Assembly (NCBI GenBank): GCA_963761015.1
Contig: CAVXFL010000011.1
Coordinates: 62,001 to 126,000 of the forward strand
DNA length: 64,000 nucleotides
Reading direction: 5' to 3'
Source: CAVXFL01 sp963761015
GTDB taxonomy: Bacteria > Pseudomonadota > Alphaproteobacteria > Acetobacterales > Acetobacteraceae
The position numbers and the translations under genes are program-made. The notes under the pieces were generated by a model, which was given only the letters and a program-made list of their open reading frames with translations, had not been told where the DNA came from and made no database searches. Positions 27,706-36,601 of the stretch are shown piece after piece (within the stretch, counting starts at the first letter, position 1; each line of letters starts with the position of its first letter).

Positions 27706-28974
27706 ATGCCCCCCCCCGATCCCGACCGCGACGCCAGGCAGGCGCTTGCCCGCCACAAGCTGTTCGCCAGCGGTCTGCTGGTGCTCATGGCGGCGCTCCT
27801 GCTCGGCAGCTATGCCCTGCCCCAGAGCTGGGGCATCGACCTGCTGCAATCCGCCGCCAAGGCAGGCTTCGTGGGCGGCATCGCCGATTGGTTCGCGGTC
27901 ACGGCGCTGTTCCGCCATCCGCTCGGCATCCCGATCCCGCATACCGCCATCATCCCGGCGCAAAAGCTGCGGCTCGGCCGGGCGCTCGGCCGGTTCGTCG
28001 CCAACCACGTGTTCACGCCGGAGGAGGTGGCGCGAACGCTGGAGCGGCTCGATCTTCCCGGCATCCTCCAGCGATTCCTGTCCGACCCCGAGGCCGCGCG
28101 CCCGGCGGCACGGGCGCTCGCGGGCCTGCTGCCGCGGCTCTTGGCAACGATCGAGGACGGGCGGGCGCGGCGCATCATCTCGCGCCTGGTGCCGCGCCTG
28201 ATGGGCGGCAGCGCCGCCGGCGTGGTGGTCGCGCGGGCGCTGCGCGGGCTGGTCGAGGGCGGGCGCCACCAGGAGGTGTTCGGCTACGCCATCCAGCAGG
28301 TCCGCACCGGGCTCGGCGCCAAGGAGGACCAGTTGCGCGAGGTCATCGAGGAGCGCGTGGCCGAGCATGGCGGCCGCCTCGTCGGCTGGGCCGTGGGCGC
28401 CACGATCGCGCGCCGGGTGCTGACGGCGGTCAACCAGGAGTTGGACAAGATGGGGCCGGAAGGCTCGGAGCTGCGCGCCGCTTTCGACACCTGGGTGCGC
28501 AACGAGATCACCCGGATCGAGGAGGACCCGGCGCGCGCCGCCGAAATCGGCCTGGCGATCCGCCGCGTGATGTCGCACGACACGGTGCAGGCCTGGCTGT
28601 GGGAGGTGTGGGCGCGGCTCAGGCTCGCGCTGGAGGCCGACGCGGCGCAGCCGAGCGGCCGAACCATCACATTCCTCGAGGGCGCGCTGGCCGATCTCGG
28701 CCGCAGCCTGGCCGCCGATACGGTGGCGCGCGAGCGGCTGCAGACGGCGGCGCAGGGCGTGGTCGCCACCGTGCTGCCGAGCGCGCGCGAGCAGCTCGCC
28801 GACTTCATCGCCGGTGTGGTGGCGGGCTGGGACACCCGGACGATCACCGACCGGCTCGAGCTGCGGGTGGGCAAGGACCTGCAATTCGTGCGGGTGAACG
28901 GCACGCTGGTCGGATTTCTGGTCGGCGGGATTTTGTACCTGATTCTGCGCGGGGCGTTCGGCTATAGCTTCTGA
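27706..28974 (+). CDS. DUF445 family membrane-anchored protein
   Basis: A 422-residue protein with one hydrophobic segment near the N-terminus (FASGLLVLMAALLLGSYAL), the DUF445 hallmark GFVGGIADWFAVTALFRHPLGIPIPHTAIIP and a second hydrophobic helix at the very C-terminus (GTLVGFLVGGILYLILRGAF). The long middle part is helical and charged. The family is broadly conserved (YjiN type) and its function is unknown. The 116 bp before it is divergent from the hydratase gene. ATG 27706 is followed by proline codons and a basic stretch typical of a cytoplasmic N-terminus. Confidence 0.9.
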   Translation: MPPPDPDRDARQALARHKLFASGLLVLMAALLLGSYALPQSWGIDLLQSAAKAGFVGGIADWFAVTALFRHPLGIPIPHTAIIPAQKLRLGRALGRFVANHVFTPEEVARTLERLDLPGILQRFLSDPEAARPAARALAGLLPRLLATIEDGRARRIISRLVPRLMGGSAAGVVVARALRGLVEGGRHQEVFGYAIQQVRTGLGAKEDQLREVIEERVAEHGGRLVGWAVGATIARRVLTAVNQELDKMGPEGSELRAAFDTWVRNEITRIEEDPARAAEIGLAIRRVMSHDTVQAWLWEVWARLRLALEADAAQPSGRTITFLEGALADLGRSLAADTVARERLQTAAQGVVATVLPSAREQLADFIAGVVAGWDTRTITDRLELRVGKDLQFVRVNGTLVGFLVGGILYLILRGAFGYSF

Positions 28975-29024
28975 GTCGAGACCAGCCGCTGCCTGAAGGC
29001 GGAAGTTCCCGGCGGGTAACCGCG

Positions 29025-29321
29025 ATGCTCGATCTGCAGAGGGTGAACCAGATGGCTACCGATATCGCGATCGCCCATTTCGAAAGGGAAAACGTCAGCC
29101 GCGTTGTCAGCGATCGCGCCGTCGATTCCGCCGGCGACGAAGCTCTGCGGATCATGATCGTTTTTACTGGCAAATCGATTCCGCCGCTAAGCGGCGAAGC
29201 CATCATCGCGAATTTGTCGCAATTGAGCGATGAACTGCAACGGAACGCGGATGAGAGATTTCCCATCCTGGAATATGCGACCGAGGAGGAATTGGCCAAC
29301 GAGAGGGCGGAAGACGAATGA
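29025..29321 (+). CDS. Small protein of unknown function, partner of a HEPN-like gene
   Basis: A 98-residue acidic protein: MLDLQRVNQMATDIAIAHFE, then a beta-like middle (EALRIMIVFTGKSIPPLSG) and a C-terminus reading ERFPILEYATEEELA. I recall similar small genes immediately upstream of HEPN-domain proteins, a toxin-antitoxin-like arrangement, but the recall is weak. Here the next gene is only a remnant. An internal ATG at 29052 behind AGAGGG is an alternative start. Base composition is less GC-rich than the neighbours, consistent with mobility. Confidence 0.6.
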   Translation: MLDLQRVNQMATDIAIAHFERENVSRVVSDRAVDSAGDEALRIMIVFTGKSIPPLSGEAIIANLSQLSDELQRNADERFPILEYATEEELANERAEDE

Positions 29322-29324
29322 GAC

Positions 29325-29440
29325 GTGGCCATACTGAATCCTGAGCGCCTCTTTCAACAACGCGAGTTCGGCTGTTCGAAGGCGCCGATCAGGAGGCCCG
29401 CAAGCTGTTCCTGATGCTGCTTGTCTGCCCGCCACGTTGA
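29325..29440 (+). pseudogene. Internally deleted remnant, possibly a HEPN-domain toxin gene
   Basis: Four bases after the small gene, GTG 29325 opens VAILNPERLFQQ, like the start of HEPN-type proteins (LNPxxLxxQA). The sequence then breaks, and one frame over it ends LFEGADQEARKLFLMLLVCPPR with a stop at 29440, which looks like a genuine C-terminus. Only about 12 N-terminal and 25 C-terminal codons remain, as if several hundred bases in between were deleted. The assignment rests on short segments. The 40 bp after it contain nothing recognisable before the luciferase-like gene. Confidence 0.35.
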
Positions 29441-29480
29441 TCCCACCTTGCATGGGCCCCAAACCCGTCAGCGCGACCCA

Positions 29481-30515
29481 ATGATCCGTCTTTCCGTCCT
29501 CGACCAGTCGACCATTGTCTCCGGCCGCTCGGCGGATGAGTCGATCCGCGAGAGCCTGGAGCTGGCGCGGCATTGCGAGGCGCTGGGATACGATCGCTAC
29601 TGGCTGGCCGAGCACCATAACACGGCCAGCCAGGCCGGCAGCGCGCCGGAAATCTTGATCGGCGCCATCGCCGCGACCACGAGCCGCATCCGCGTGGGCA
29701 GCGCCGGGATCATGCTGCCGCACTACGCCGCCCTGAAGGTCGCGGAACAGTTCCGCGTGCTCGAGGCGATCGCGCCGGGACGCATCGATCTGGGGCTCGG
29801 CCGCGCGCCCGGTTCCGACGGGCGGACCGCCTTCGCCCTCAACCCGCTCGCCGATACCGCCGCCGAGCACTTCCCTGCCCAGGTGCGCGACCTGCTCGAC
29901 TGGATCAACGGGCGGCGCCTGCTCGAGGGGCACCCGTTCCGCGACGTGCGCGCCGAGCCCGCCGGCCCGACCGCGCCGGAAGTCTGGATCCTCGGCAGCT
30001 CGGATTACGGCGCGCAGGTGGCGGCGTTCTTCGGCCTGCCCTACTGCTTCGCCCACTTCATCACGGACGGGCGCGGCGCGGCGGAGGCGCTGGCGCTCTA
30101 TCACCGGACCTACCGCCCGAGCGAGCGGCATCCGGCGCCGCATGCCGCGCTATGCGTCTGGGCGCTAGCGGCCGACAGCGAGGCGGAGGCAGAACGGCTG
30201 TTCAGCTCGCGCGGCCTCTGGCGGCTCGGGCGCGACCGCGGCGTGTTCGTGCCGTTGCCCACGCCCGAGGAAGCGGCGAGCTATCGCTATACGGAGGCGG
30301 AACTGGAGCGCACCGCCCGGCTGCGCGAGACGGCGCTGTACGGCACGGCGCCGGTGGTCGGCGAACGGCTGCGCGCGCTGGCCGCGGCGCATGGCGTCGC
30401 GGAGATCGCGATCCTCACGACCGTGCACGACCCCGCTGCGCGGCGGCACTCCTACGCGCTGCTCGCGGAGGAATTCGGCCTAGGAGCGGTAAATGTCGTG
30501 CTGGCCGCCGACTGA
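29481..30515 (+). CDS. LLM-class flavin-dependent oxidoreductase (luciferase-like)
   Basis: A 344-residue TIM-barrel flavoprotein of the bacterial-luciferase-like superfamily. Features are LSVLDQSTIVSGRSADESIRE at the start, YDRYWLAEHHNTASQAGSAPEI, VGSAGIMLPHYAALKVAEQFRVLE and GRIDLGLGRAPGSD. These match the MsnO8 group of alkanal-monooxygenase-like proteins, whose substrates are mostly unknown. ATG 29481 begins the conserved domain; a longer frame from 29421 is unsupported. Its 3' end overlaps the convergent small membrane gene by 36 bp. Confidence 0.88.
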   Translation: MIRLSVLDQSTIVSGRSADESIRESLELARHCEALGYDRYWLAEHHNTASQAGSAPEILIGAIAATTSRIRVGSAGIMLPHYAALKVAEQFRVLEAIAPGRIDLGLGRAPGSDGRTAFALNPLADTAAEHFPAQVRDLLDWINGRRLLEGHPFRDVRAEPAGPTAPEVWILGSSDYGAQVAAFFGLPYCFAHFITDGRGAAEALALYHRTYRPSERHPAPHAALCVWALAADSEAEAERLFSSRGLWRLGRDRGVFVPLPTPEEAASYRYTEAELERTARLRETALYGTAPVVGERLRALAAAHGVAEIAILTTVHDPAARRHSYALLAEEFGLGAVNVVLAAD

Positions 30516-30755
30516 GCGGCGGGCGCGCCAGCGTTCGAAGCGGAACGCGGCATAGGCGACGCCGATCGCGATCAGCACAACCGGAATCAGCGCGAGCGCT
30601 AGCCCGACGAGCAGCGCGCCGAGCGTCAGCCCGCCCACGATCAGCGCCACAATGATGGCCGCGATCAGGATGCGCGTCCCGAGCGGCAACCGTGGCGCGC
30701 GCCGGAACTTGCCGTCCGGCGTCATATCCAGCGTAATGCGGCGATACTGGACCAT
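30480..30755 (-). CDS. Small two-helix membrane protein of unknown function
   Basis: About 91 residues from ATG 30755 (MVQYRRITLDMTPDGKF). After a short soluble start come two hydrophobic helices that nearly merge (TRILIAAIIVALIVGGLTLGAL and ALALIPVVLIAIGVAYAAF), and then a basic tail. ATG 30725, ten codons in, is an alternative start. The first 16 or so residues resemble small proteins I have seen beside oxidoreductases in acetic acid bacteria, but I cannot name a family. It is convergent with the luciferase-like gene. Confidence 0.55.
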   Translation of the reverse strand: MVQYRRITLDMTPDGKFRRAPRLPLGTRILIAAIIVALIVGGLTLGALLVGLALALIPVVLIAIGVAYAAFRFERWRARRSVGGQHDIYRS

Positions 30756-30868
30756 TGCCCACGGCAGGTGGCCCCGAAAACCGGGCGCTTCAAGCCCGCC
30801 CCCGGGGGGGTCGGCATCGGCAGGCCACCGAGCTATGTTGGCAGCGGCCAACAAACCGGGAGGAAAGA

Positions 30869-32095
30869 ATGCGAAGGAACGCTCTTTGGCTGACGGCGGC
30901 GGGATTCTGTGGGGTCCTGATCGCGTACGGGGCCGACGCCCAGAAGAAATATGGGCCGGGTGCCACCGATACCGAAATCAAGATCGGCCAGACCATGCCC
31001 TATAGCGGCCCGGCTTCGGCCTATGGCGTGATCGGCAAGGCCGAGGCCGCCTATTTCCGGATGGTCAACGACAACGGCGGCATCGGCGGGCGCAAAATCA
31101 ACTTCATCTCGTTGGACGACGGCTACTCGCCGCCGCGAACGGTCGAGCAGACGCGCAAGCTGGTGGAGCAGGACGGCGTGCTGCTCGATTTCAGCGCGCT
31201 GGGCACGCCGACCAACACGGCGATTCGCAAATACATGAACATGCGCAAGGTGCCGCAGATATTCGTTGCCACCGGCGCCACCAAGTGGGGCGACTACAAG
31301 CATTATCCGTGGACGATGGGCTGGCAGCCGCCTTATCAGATGGAGGGCCGCGCGTACGCGCGTTACATCCTGGACAAGCTGCCGAACGCCAAGATCGGCA
31401 TTCTTTACCAGAACGACGACTACGGGAAAGACTACGTCAAGGGGCTGAAGGACGGATTGGGCGCCAAGGCCGCCTCCATGATCGTGAAGGAGGTGACCTA
31501 TGAAACCACCGATCCGACCGTCAATTCGCAGATCGCCTCGCTGCAATCCTCCGGCGCCAATGTCTTCTACAACGTCACCACGCCGAAATTCGCCGCCCAA
31601 GCGATTCGCGCGGTGTACAATCTGCGCTGGAAGCCGGTGCAGTTCCTGAATTCGGTATCCAACTCGGTCGGCGCGGTGCTGCAGCCGGCGGGGCTCGACG
31701 CCTCGAAGGGCATCATTTCGGTCCAATATATCAAGGATCCGACCGATCCGACCTGGCAGAACGATCCCGGTTTCAAGAAATACAACGCGTTCCTCGACAA
31801 GTACATGCCCGGCGCCGACAAGAACGATATTTTCCTCGCGTTCGGCTACAGCGAGGCGCAGACCATGGCGCAGGTGCTGAAGCAGTGCGGCGACGATCTC
31901 ACGCGCGCGAACATCATGCGGCAGGCCACCAATCTGCATGACCTCGCGCTGCCGATGCTGCTGCCGGGAATCACCGTCAGCACGAGCCCGACCGACCATT
32001 ATCCGATCAAGCACGAGCAGCTTTCCCAGTTCAACGGCAAGCGTTGGCAGCTATTCGGCAACGTGCTCGCGCTCAGCCTCGCGTCGAGCAAGTAA
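30869..32095 (+). CDS. Branched-chain-amino-acid-type ABC transporter substrate-binding protein
   Basis: A 408-residue periplasmic protein of the Peripla_BP_6 / LivK type. A signal peptide (residues 1-24, ending AYGADAQ) precedes the mature start. Typical segments are EIKIGQTMPYSGPASAYGVIGKAEAAYFRMVN, GGIGGRKINFISLDDGYSPPRTVEQTRKLVEQD and LGTPTNTAIRKYMNMRKVPQIFV. A strong GGGAGGAAAG precedes ATG 30869. No permease or ATPase genes are nearby, so it must use a transporter encoded elsewhere. The following SDR and cyclase genes suggest that its ligand is a small organic acid or a cyclic compound rather than an amino acid; this is inference. Confidence 0.9.
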   Translation: MRRNALWLTAAGFCGVLIAYGADAQKKYGPGATDTEIKIGQTMPYSGPASAYGVIGKAEAAYFRMVNDNGGIGGRKINFISLDDGYSPPRTVEQTRKLVEQDGVLLDFSALGTPTNTAIRKYMNMRKVPQIFVATGATKWGDYKHYPWTMGWQPPYQMEGRAYARYILDKLPNAKIGILYQNDDYGKDYVKGLKDGLGAKAASMIVKEVTYETTDPTVNSQIASLQSSGANVFYNVTTPKFAAQAIRAVYNLRWKPVQFLNSVSNSVGAVLQPAGLDASKGIISVQYIKDPTDPTWQNDPGFKKYNAFLDKYMPGADKNDIFLAFGYSEAQTMAQVLKQCGDDLTRANIMRQATNLHDLALPMLLPGITVSTSPTDHYPIKHEQLSQFNGKRWQLFGNVLALSLASSK

Positions 32096-32163
32096 GCAAA
32101 ACCAACGGCCGGCCGCGGCGGCGAGCCGTGGCCGGCCCGGCCGCAAGCCGAGGAGGAAGGATC

Positions 32164-32949
32164 ATGGTCACGGGCGCTCGGCAACCCTTGCCGGTGCAAC
32201 TTCCCGGCCTGCGCGTGGCGATCACCGCGGGCGCCGGCGGCATCGGCAAGGTGATGGCGGATAGTTTCCTCGCGGCGGGCGGCAAGGTCTATGTCTGTGA
32301 CGTGAACGAGGCCGCGCTCGCCCAATGCGGCCATCCCGGCATGCGCGCCAATGCCGGCGAGGCGCGGGAGATGGAAGCGTTCGTGGATGCCGCGATCACG
32401 CATCTGAACGGCCTCGACGTGCTGGTGAACAACGCCGGCATCGCCGGTCCGACGAAGCGCGTCGAGGACATCGCGCCGGCGGAGCTGGACGAGACCTTGC
32501 GCATCGACCTAGCGAGTTTCTTCCACTGCGCACGCCGGGCCGTGCCAGCGTTGCGCGCGGCGGGCGGCGGCTCGATCGTCAATCTCAGCTCCGCCGCCGG
32601 CCGATTCGGTTTTCCGTTGCGCAGTCCGTATTCGGCGGTGAAATGGGGAATCATCGGCTTTACCAAGACTTTGGCAATCGAACTCGGCCCCGACGCCATT
32701 CGGGTGAACGCGCTATTGCCCGGACTGGTGGACGGGCCGCGCATCCGCGCCGTGATCGCCGCCAAGGCAAAGGCGCTCGGCATTCCCGAGGAGGAGCAGG
32801 CGCAACGTTTGCTCGCCGCCACCAGCCTGCGCTGCTTCGTCACGCAGCAGGACATCGCCAATATGGCGCTCTATCTGTGCAGCCCGTTCGGCGCGACGAT
32901 CAGCGGCCAGGCGATCTCGGTGGACGGGGACATGCAGTTCCTGTCCTGA
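32164..32949 (+). CDS. SDR family NAD(P)-dependent oxidoreductase
   Basis: A 261-residue classical short-chain dehydrogenase. The cofactor motif TAGAGGIG is at residues 21-28, NNAG at 89-92, catalytic Ser142/143, Tyr156 and Lys160 (YSAVK), and the C-terminal SGQAISVDGDMQFLS is as in the FabG-like group. AGGAAGGATC precedes ATG 32164. It follows the solute-binding protein by 68 bp and precedes the cyclase-family gene by 76 bp on the same strand. The substrate is unknown. Confidence 0.9.
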   Translation: MVTGARQPLPVQLPGLRVAITAGAGGIGKVMADSFLAAGGKVYVCDVNEAALAQCGHPGMRANAGEAREMEAFVDAAITHLNGLDVLVNNAGIAGPTKRVEDIAPAELDETLRIDLASFFHCARRAVPALRAAGGGSIVNLSSAAGRFGFPLRSPYSAVKWGIIGFTKTLAIELGPDAIRVNALLPGLVDGPRIRAVIAAKAKALGIPEEEQAQRLLAATSLRCFVTQQDIANMALYLCSPFGATISGQAISVDGDMQFLS

Positions 32950-33025
32950 GCTCTTCGAGAGACCGTGCCGCGTCCCGGTGGGTCCCGGCTTTCGTCGGAA
33001 AAGTCGAATTGTCAGGTCAGGAGCC

Positions 33026-33802
33026 ATGCCGCGACGCATCATTGATCTCTCCATCCCGCTGGAGAACGGCGTCGCCGCCGATCCGCCGGGCTTCGGGCCG
33101 ACGCTCGGCTACTTCGGCCACAAGGATACCGTTGCGGATGTCTGCCGTTATTTCCCTGGCCTGAGGCCCGAGGATTTGCCGGATGGCGAGGGCTGGGCGG
33201 TCGAGCGCATCGAATTGTCCACACATAACGGCACGCATCTCGACGCGCCGTGGCACTACGCCTCGACCATGGACGGCGGCAGGCAGGCCGCGCGGATCGA
33301 CGAAATCCCGCTGGAATGGTGCTTTCAGCCGGGCGTAAAGCTGGATTTCCGCCATTTCCCGGACGGCTACGTGGTCGGCACGGCGGAGATCGAGGCTGAA
33401 CTCGCGCGCATCGGCCACGAATTGAGAGCGCTGGAGATCGTTGTGGTGAACACCGCGGCCGGCGCGCGCTACGGCCAGCCCGATTACGTCGCGACCGGCT
33501 GCGGCATGGGCCGCGAGGCGACGCTTTATCTCGCCTCGCACGGCGTGCGCGTGGTCGGCACCGACGGCTGGTCGTGGGACGCGCCGTTCGTGCACACCGC
33601 CCGCCGCTTCGCGGAAACCAAGGACCCGAGCATCATCTGGGAGGGCCACAAGGCGGGGCGCGAGATCGGCTATTGCCAGATCGAGAAATTGCACAACCTG
33701 GAGGCCCTGCCGCCGGACGGATTTACGATCGCCTGCTTCCCGGTAAAGATCCGCGACGCCTCCGCTGGCTGGACCCGGGCGGTCGCGATATTCGACGCTT
33801 GA
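33026..33802 (+). CDS. Cyclase family protein (kynurenine-formamidase-like metal hydrolase)
   Basis: A 258-residue enzyme of the Cyclase (PF04199) superfamily, which holds metal-dependent amidohydrolases such as bacterial kynurenine formamidase. The signature is HNGTHLDAPWHY at residues 67-78, with His67, His71, Asp73 and His77. The N-terminus RRIIDLSIPLENG is typical. GGTCAGGAG precedes ATG 33026. It is grouped with the SDR and solute-binding protein genes as a possible small uptake and catabolic unit. No tryptophan-catabolism genes are seen, so it is not called kynB. Confidence 0.87.
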   Translation: MPRRIIDLSIPLENGVAADPPGFGPTLGYFGHKDTVADVCRYFPGLRPEDLPDGEGWAVERIELSTHNGTHLDAPWHYASTMDGGRQAARIDEIPLEWCFQPGVKLDFRHFPDGYVVGTAEIEAELARIGHELRALEIVVVNTAAGARYGQPDYVATGCGMGREATLYLASHGVRVVGTDGWSWDAPFVHTARRFAETKDPSIIWEGHKAGREIGYCQIEKLHNLEALPPDGFTIACFPVKIRDASAGWTRAVAIFDA

Positions 33803-33884
33803 ATCGGTTGCCGCCCGGAACCAGTACCAAGGAGATGCGCGGGTCCAGCCTCGCATGACGAAGGTCAAGCGTGGGAGACAGCCG

Positions 33885-34256
33885 ATGATCGAGGTCTTGC
33901 CGAATTTTCCCGCCAACGTGGTGGCGTTCGCCTGCAAGGGCCATGTCACGCGGTCCGACTACGAAGCCGTGCTCGTGCCGGTGGTCGAGAAGGCGGTGCG
34001 TGAGCAGCCCAAAATCCGCCTGGACTATCAGATCGGCGCCGAATTCGCCGGCATAGCTCCGGGCGCGATGTGGGAAGATTTCAAGGTCGGAATGGCGCAT
34101 CTCACACGCTGGGAGCGAATAGCCGTTGTCACCGACGTGAATTGGATCCGCGAGACCGTGAGGATGTTCCGCTTTCTTATCCCGGGAAAGGCCAGGGTGT
34201 TCCCCACCTCCCAGACCCAAGCTGCCCGCGAATGGATCGTCGCCCCGATTCAATAG
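33885..34256 (+). CDS. SpoIIAA-like (STAS/SEC14-type) protein
   Basis: A 123-residue protein of the SpoIIAA-like family (PF11964). It starts MIEVLPNFPANVVAFACKGH. It has the central DYEAVLVPVVEKAV helix, WEDFKVGMAHLTRWERIAVV and ends with a Phe/Lys-containing AREWIVAPIQ. The fold is that of STAS/SEC14 domains and may bind a nucleotide or lipid. The role is unknown. GGGAGACAG precedes ATG 33885; the open frame extends 10 codons upstream without support. The next 106 bp before the rsmA end hold no gene I can support. Confidence 0.85.
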   Translation: MIEVLPNFPANVVAFACKGHVTRSDYEAVLVPVVEKAVREQPKIRLDYQIGAEFAGIAPGAMWEDFKVGMAHLTRWERIAVVTDVNWIRETVRMFRFLIPGKARVFPTSQTQAAREWIVAPIQ

Positions 34257-34362
34257 ACCAGATGTCAGCCTGACGAGGGGAAAGCATCCCTCTTCGGGTC
34301 CGTACGATGTTCAGGCGTTTGTCCCGCTCGGTCCAAAAGCGCCTCACCTCGCTCGACATCCG

Positions 34363-35190
34363 CTAGTCCAGCAGCCGGGCCAGGCGCTCGAACTCCTCGA
34401 CGGTGAGGGTTTCCGCCCGCCGCTCCGGGGCGATGCCGGCGCGGCTCAGCAGGTCGGCGCCGCCGAGCGGCGCCAACGCGCCACGCAGCATCTTGCGCCG
34501 CTTGCCGAAAGCCGCGGCGGTGACGCGCTCCATGGCGGCGAGCAGCATTCGGTCCGGCTGCGCGGGATGCGGGTTCAGGCGGACAACCGCGGACCACACT
34601 TTCGGGGGCGGCACGAAGGCGGCGGGCGGAATGCGCAGGCGGATCTCGGTTTGGCAAGTCCACCGCGCCAGCACCGACAGCCGCCCGTAGGCCGCGCTGC
34701 CCGGGGCGGCACAGAGGCGGGCGGCCACCTCGTCCTGGAACATCAGCGTCAAGCGCTCGAAGGCTTCCGCCCCGCGCAACCAGCGGATGAGCAGCGGCGT
34801 GGCCACGTTGTATGGCAGGTTGGCGACGATCTGCCGCGGCGGCGGGACCAGCGCGGCAATATCGACTGCCAGTGCGTCCGCCTCGACGATGCGCAGCCGG
34901 CTTCCGGCGACCGAGCGCAACTCCGCGAGCGCGGCGACGGCGCGGGCGTCGATCTCGATCGCGGTCACGTCGGCCGCGGCGGTGGCCAGCAGCGCCCGGG
35001 TCAGGCCGCCCGGCCCAGGGCCGACCTCGACCACGTGGCGGCCGTCGAGCGGGCCGGCCTCGCGCGCGATCCGGGCGGTCAGGTTCGTGTCCAGCAGAAA
35101 ATGCTGCCCCAGCGAACGGCGCGCGGCGAGCCCGGCCCGGGCAATGACCTCGCGCAGCGGCGGCAAGGCCGAGTACGGGCTTTCGGTCAA
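34363..35190 (-). CDS. rsmA: 16S rRNA dimethyladenosine transferase RsmA/KsgA
   Basis: Dimethylates A1518 and A1519 (E. coli numbering) in 16S rRNA helix 45. The 275-residue protein has SLGQHFLLDTNL, the SAM-binding VVEVGPGPGGLTRALL, the catalytic NLPYNVATPLL and a C-terminal domain with FGKRRKMLRGAL. The ATG at 35190 is 33 bp after the surA stop. It is the last gene of the lptF-lptG-lptD-surA-rsmA run. pdxA, normally found between surA and rsmA in proteobacteria, is absent. Confidence 0.96.
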   Translation of the reverse strand: MTESPYSALPPLREVIARAGLAARRSLGQHFLLDTNLTARIAREAGPLDGRHVVEVGPGPGGLTRALLATAAADVTAIEIDARAVAALAELRSVAGSRLRIVEADALAVDIAALVPPPRQIVANLPYNVATPLLIRWLRGAEAFERLTLMFQDEVAARLCAAPGSAAYGRLSVLARWTCQTEIRLRIPPAAFVPPPKVWSAVVRLNPHPAQPDRMLLAAMERVTAAAFGKRRKMLRGALAPLGGADLLSRAGIAPERRAETLTVEEFERLARLLD

Positions 35191-35223
35191 CCGCGCCGGT
35201 CGCGGCCTGCCGCCCTCAGCGGA

Positions 35224-36576
35224 TCATGCCGCGCCGTGGCGCCGGTCGATAACGGCGCGGCGGCGCAGGTCGCGCAGCAGTTGCCGCGACGCCAGTTCGA
35301 TGCGCTCGCTCAGAAGCTGGCGGGCGACTTGCTCCCGGTCCACCGCGCCCAGGTTCTTTTCCTCGCGCGAGCAGACCATCAGGAGACCGATGCCGTCGCG
35401 GGAGACCAGGGGCTGGCTCGATTTGCCGGGCGGAAGGCCTTCGAGCAGCTTGCGCAGTTGCGGCGACGGCACGGCTTCCAGGCGCAGGTCGGCCGGCGGC
35501 ATTACCTTGACGTCGCCGCCCGCCTCGGCGGCGGATTTCAGCACGTCGCAGCCATGCGCCGTGGCGGCGACGCGCTTGGCGCGCTCCAGTTGGCGCCGCT
35601 GCTGGTCGGTCGGATTCGCCGGATTGAGCGCCGCGCTGAAGGTGAACAACACGCGCTCGAGCTTGAGCAGGGTCGCCGGATCGTTACCGATCTGGCGTTT
35701 CGCGCGCAGCGCAACGATGGAATACCCGCCCGCGACGCGAACCGGGTTGCTCACCGCGCCCACCGGCATTTCGCGAATAATGCGGGCGACCTGGGGATCG
35801 ACCTGATTCGGCTGCACCCAGCCCAGGTCGCCGCCCTGCAGCGCCGTCTGGCTCTGGCTGAACTGCGCCGCCACCACCCCGAACGGCGCGCCGTGGCGTA
35901 GCTGCTGGATGACGGTGTCGGCGAACCGCCGCGCCTCCGGCTCGCGCGACGGCTCCTCGACCGGAATGAAGATTTCGCTGACGCGGTATTCGGGCTTGCC
36001 GGCTTCGGATTTCAGCAGCCGCACCTGCGCGTCGATATCGGTAGGGCTGATGCCGGCATTCGCGCCGAGTTGCTGGCGCAACACGCGCCCCCAGCCGAGT
36101 TGCACCCGGATCTGGTCGATCAACGTGCGCATCTCGACGCCGTCGGCCGCCAGTTTCCGGCGCAGCGCGCCGGGCGGCATGTTGTTCTGCTTCTCGACCT
36201 CGGTGATCGCGTCGGCGATCTCCTTGTCGGTGACGACGATTTTCCGCCGCTGCACCTCCTGCAGGCGCAGCCGCTCGTCGATGAGCTGGTTGGTCACCTG
36301 CGGCGTCAGCCGGTTGAGCACTTCCGGGGTGATCGGCAGGCCGGTGGACAGCGCGAACAGCCGCCGGCGGTTGTCGACATCGCCCTTGCTGATCACGTCG
36401 CCGTTCACGACCGCGACGATGCCGGCGCTCATGCCGCCCGTCTCGTCCGCCAGCGCCCGCGCGGTGCGCGTGGCCGGCGCCGCGTGGCAAGCGAGCGGAT
36501 AAGGAAGCGTCAGCGCCAAAACCGGCAGCACGCGCGCAAGGCGCGCCGCCGGCGGGGGGAGGAACCGTAAAGACAT
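35224..36576 (-). CDS. surA: Periplasmic chaperone / peptidyl-prolyl isomerase SurA
   Basis: About 450 residues, with a signal peptide (hydrophobic stretch LARVLPVLALTLPYPLACHA), the SurA N-terminal domain (GIVAVVNGDVISKGDVDNRRRL, TPQVTNQLIDERLRLQE) and a parvulin-type PPIase domain (EYRVSEIFIPVE, FSQSQTALQGGDLGWVQPNQ). It assists folding of outer-membrane proteins such as LptD. ATG 36576 directly follows a GTG, and AGGGTAGAG lies upstream. The stop of lptD is 26 bp before it, so they are one operon. Confidence 0.94.
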   Translation of the reverse strand: MSLRFLPPPAARLARVLPVLALTLPYPLACHAAPATRTARALADETGGMSAGIVAVVNGDVISKGDVDNRRRLFALSTGLPITPEVLNRLTPQVTNQLIDERLRLQEVQRRKIVVTDKEIADAITEVEKQNNMPPGALRRKLAADGVEMRTLIDQIRVQLGWGRVLRQQLGANAGISPTDIDAQVRLLKSEAGKPEYRVSEIFIPVEEPSREPEARRFADTVIQQLRHGAPFGVVAAQFSQSQTALQGGDLGWVQPNQVDPQVARIIREMPVGAVSNPVRVAGGYSIVALRAKRQIGNDPATLLKLERVLFTFSAALNPANPTDQQRRQLERAKRVAATAHGCDVLKSAAEAGGDVKVMPPADLRLEAVPSPQLRKLLEGLPPGKSSQPLVSRDGIGLLMVCSREEKNLGAVDREQVARQLLSERIELASRQLLRDLRRRAVIDRRHGAA

Positions 36577-36601
36577 CACAACTCTACCCTGTTGTCCGAA
36601 T

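Noticed and set aside
34177..34359. Reverse-strand frame MSSEVRRFWTERDKRLNIV in the rsmA-SpoIIAA gap
   Set aside because: It overlaps the SpoIIAA-like gene, has no ribosome site I trust and matches no family I know.
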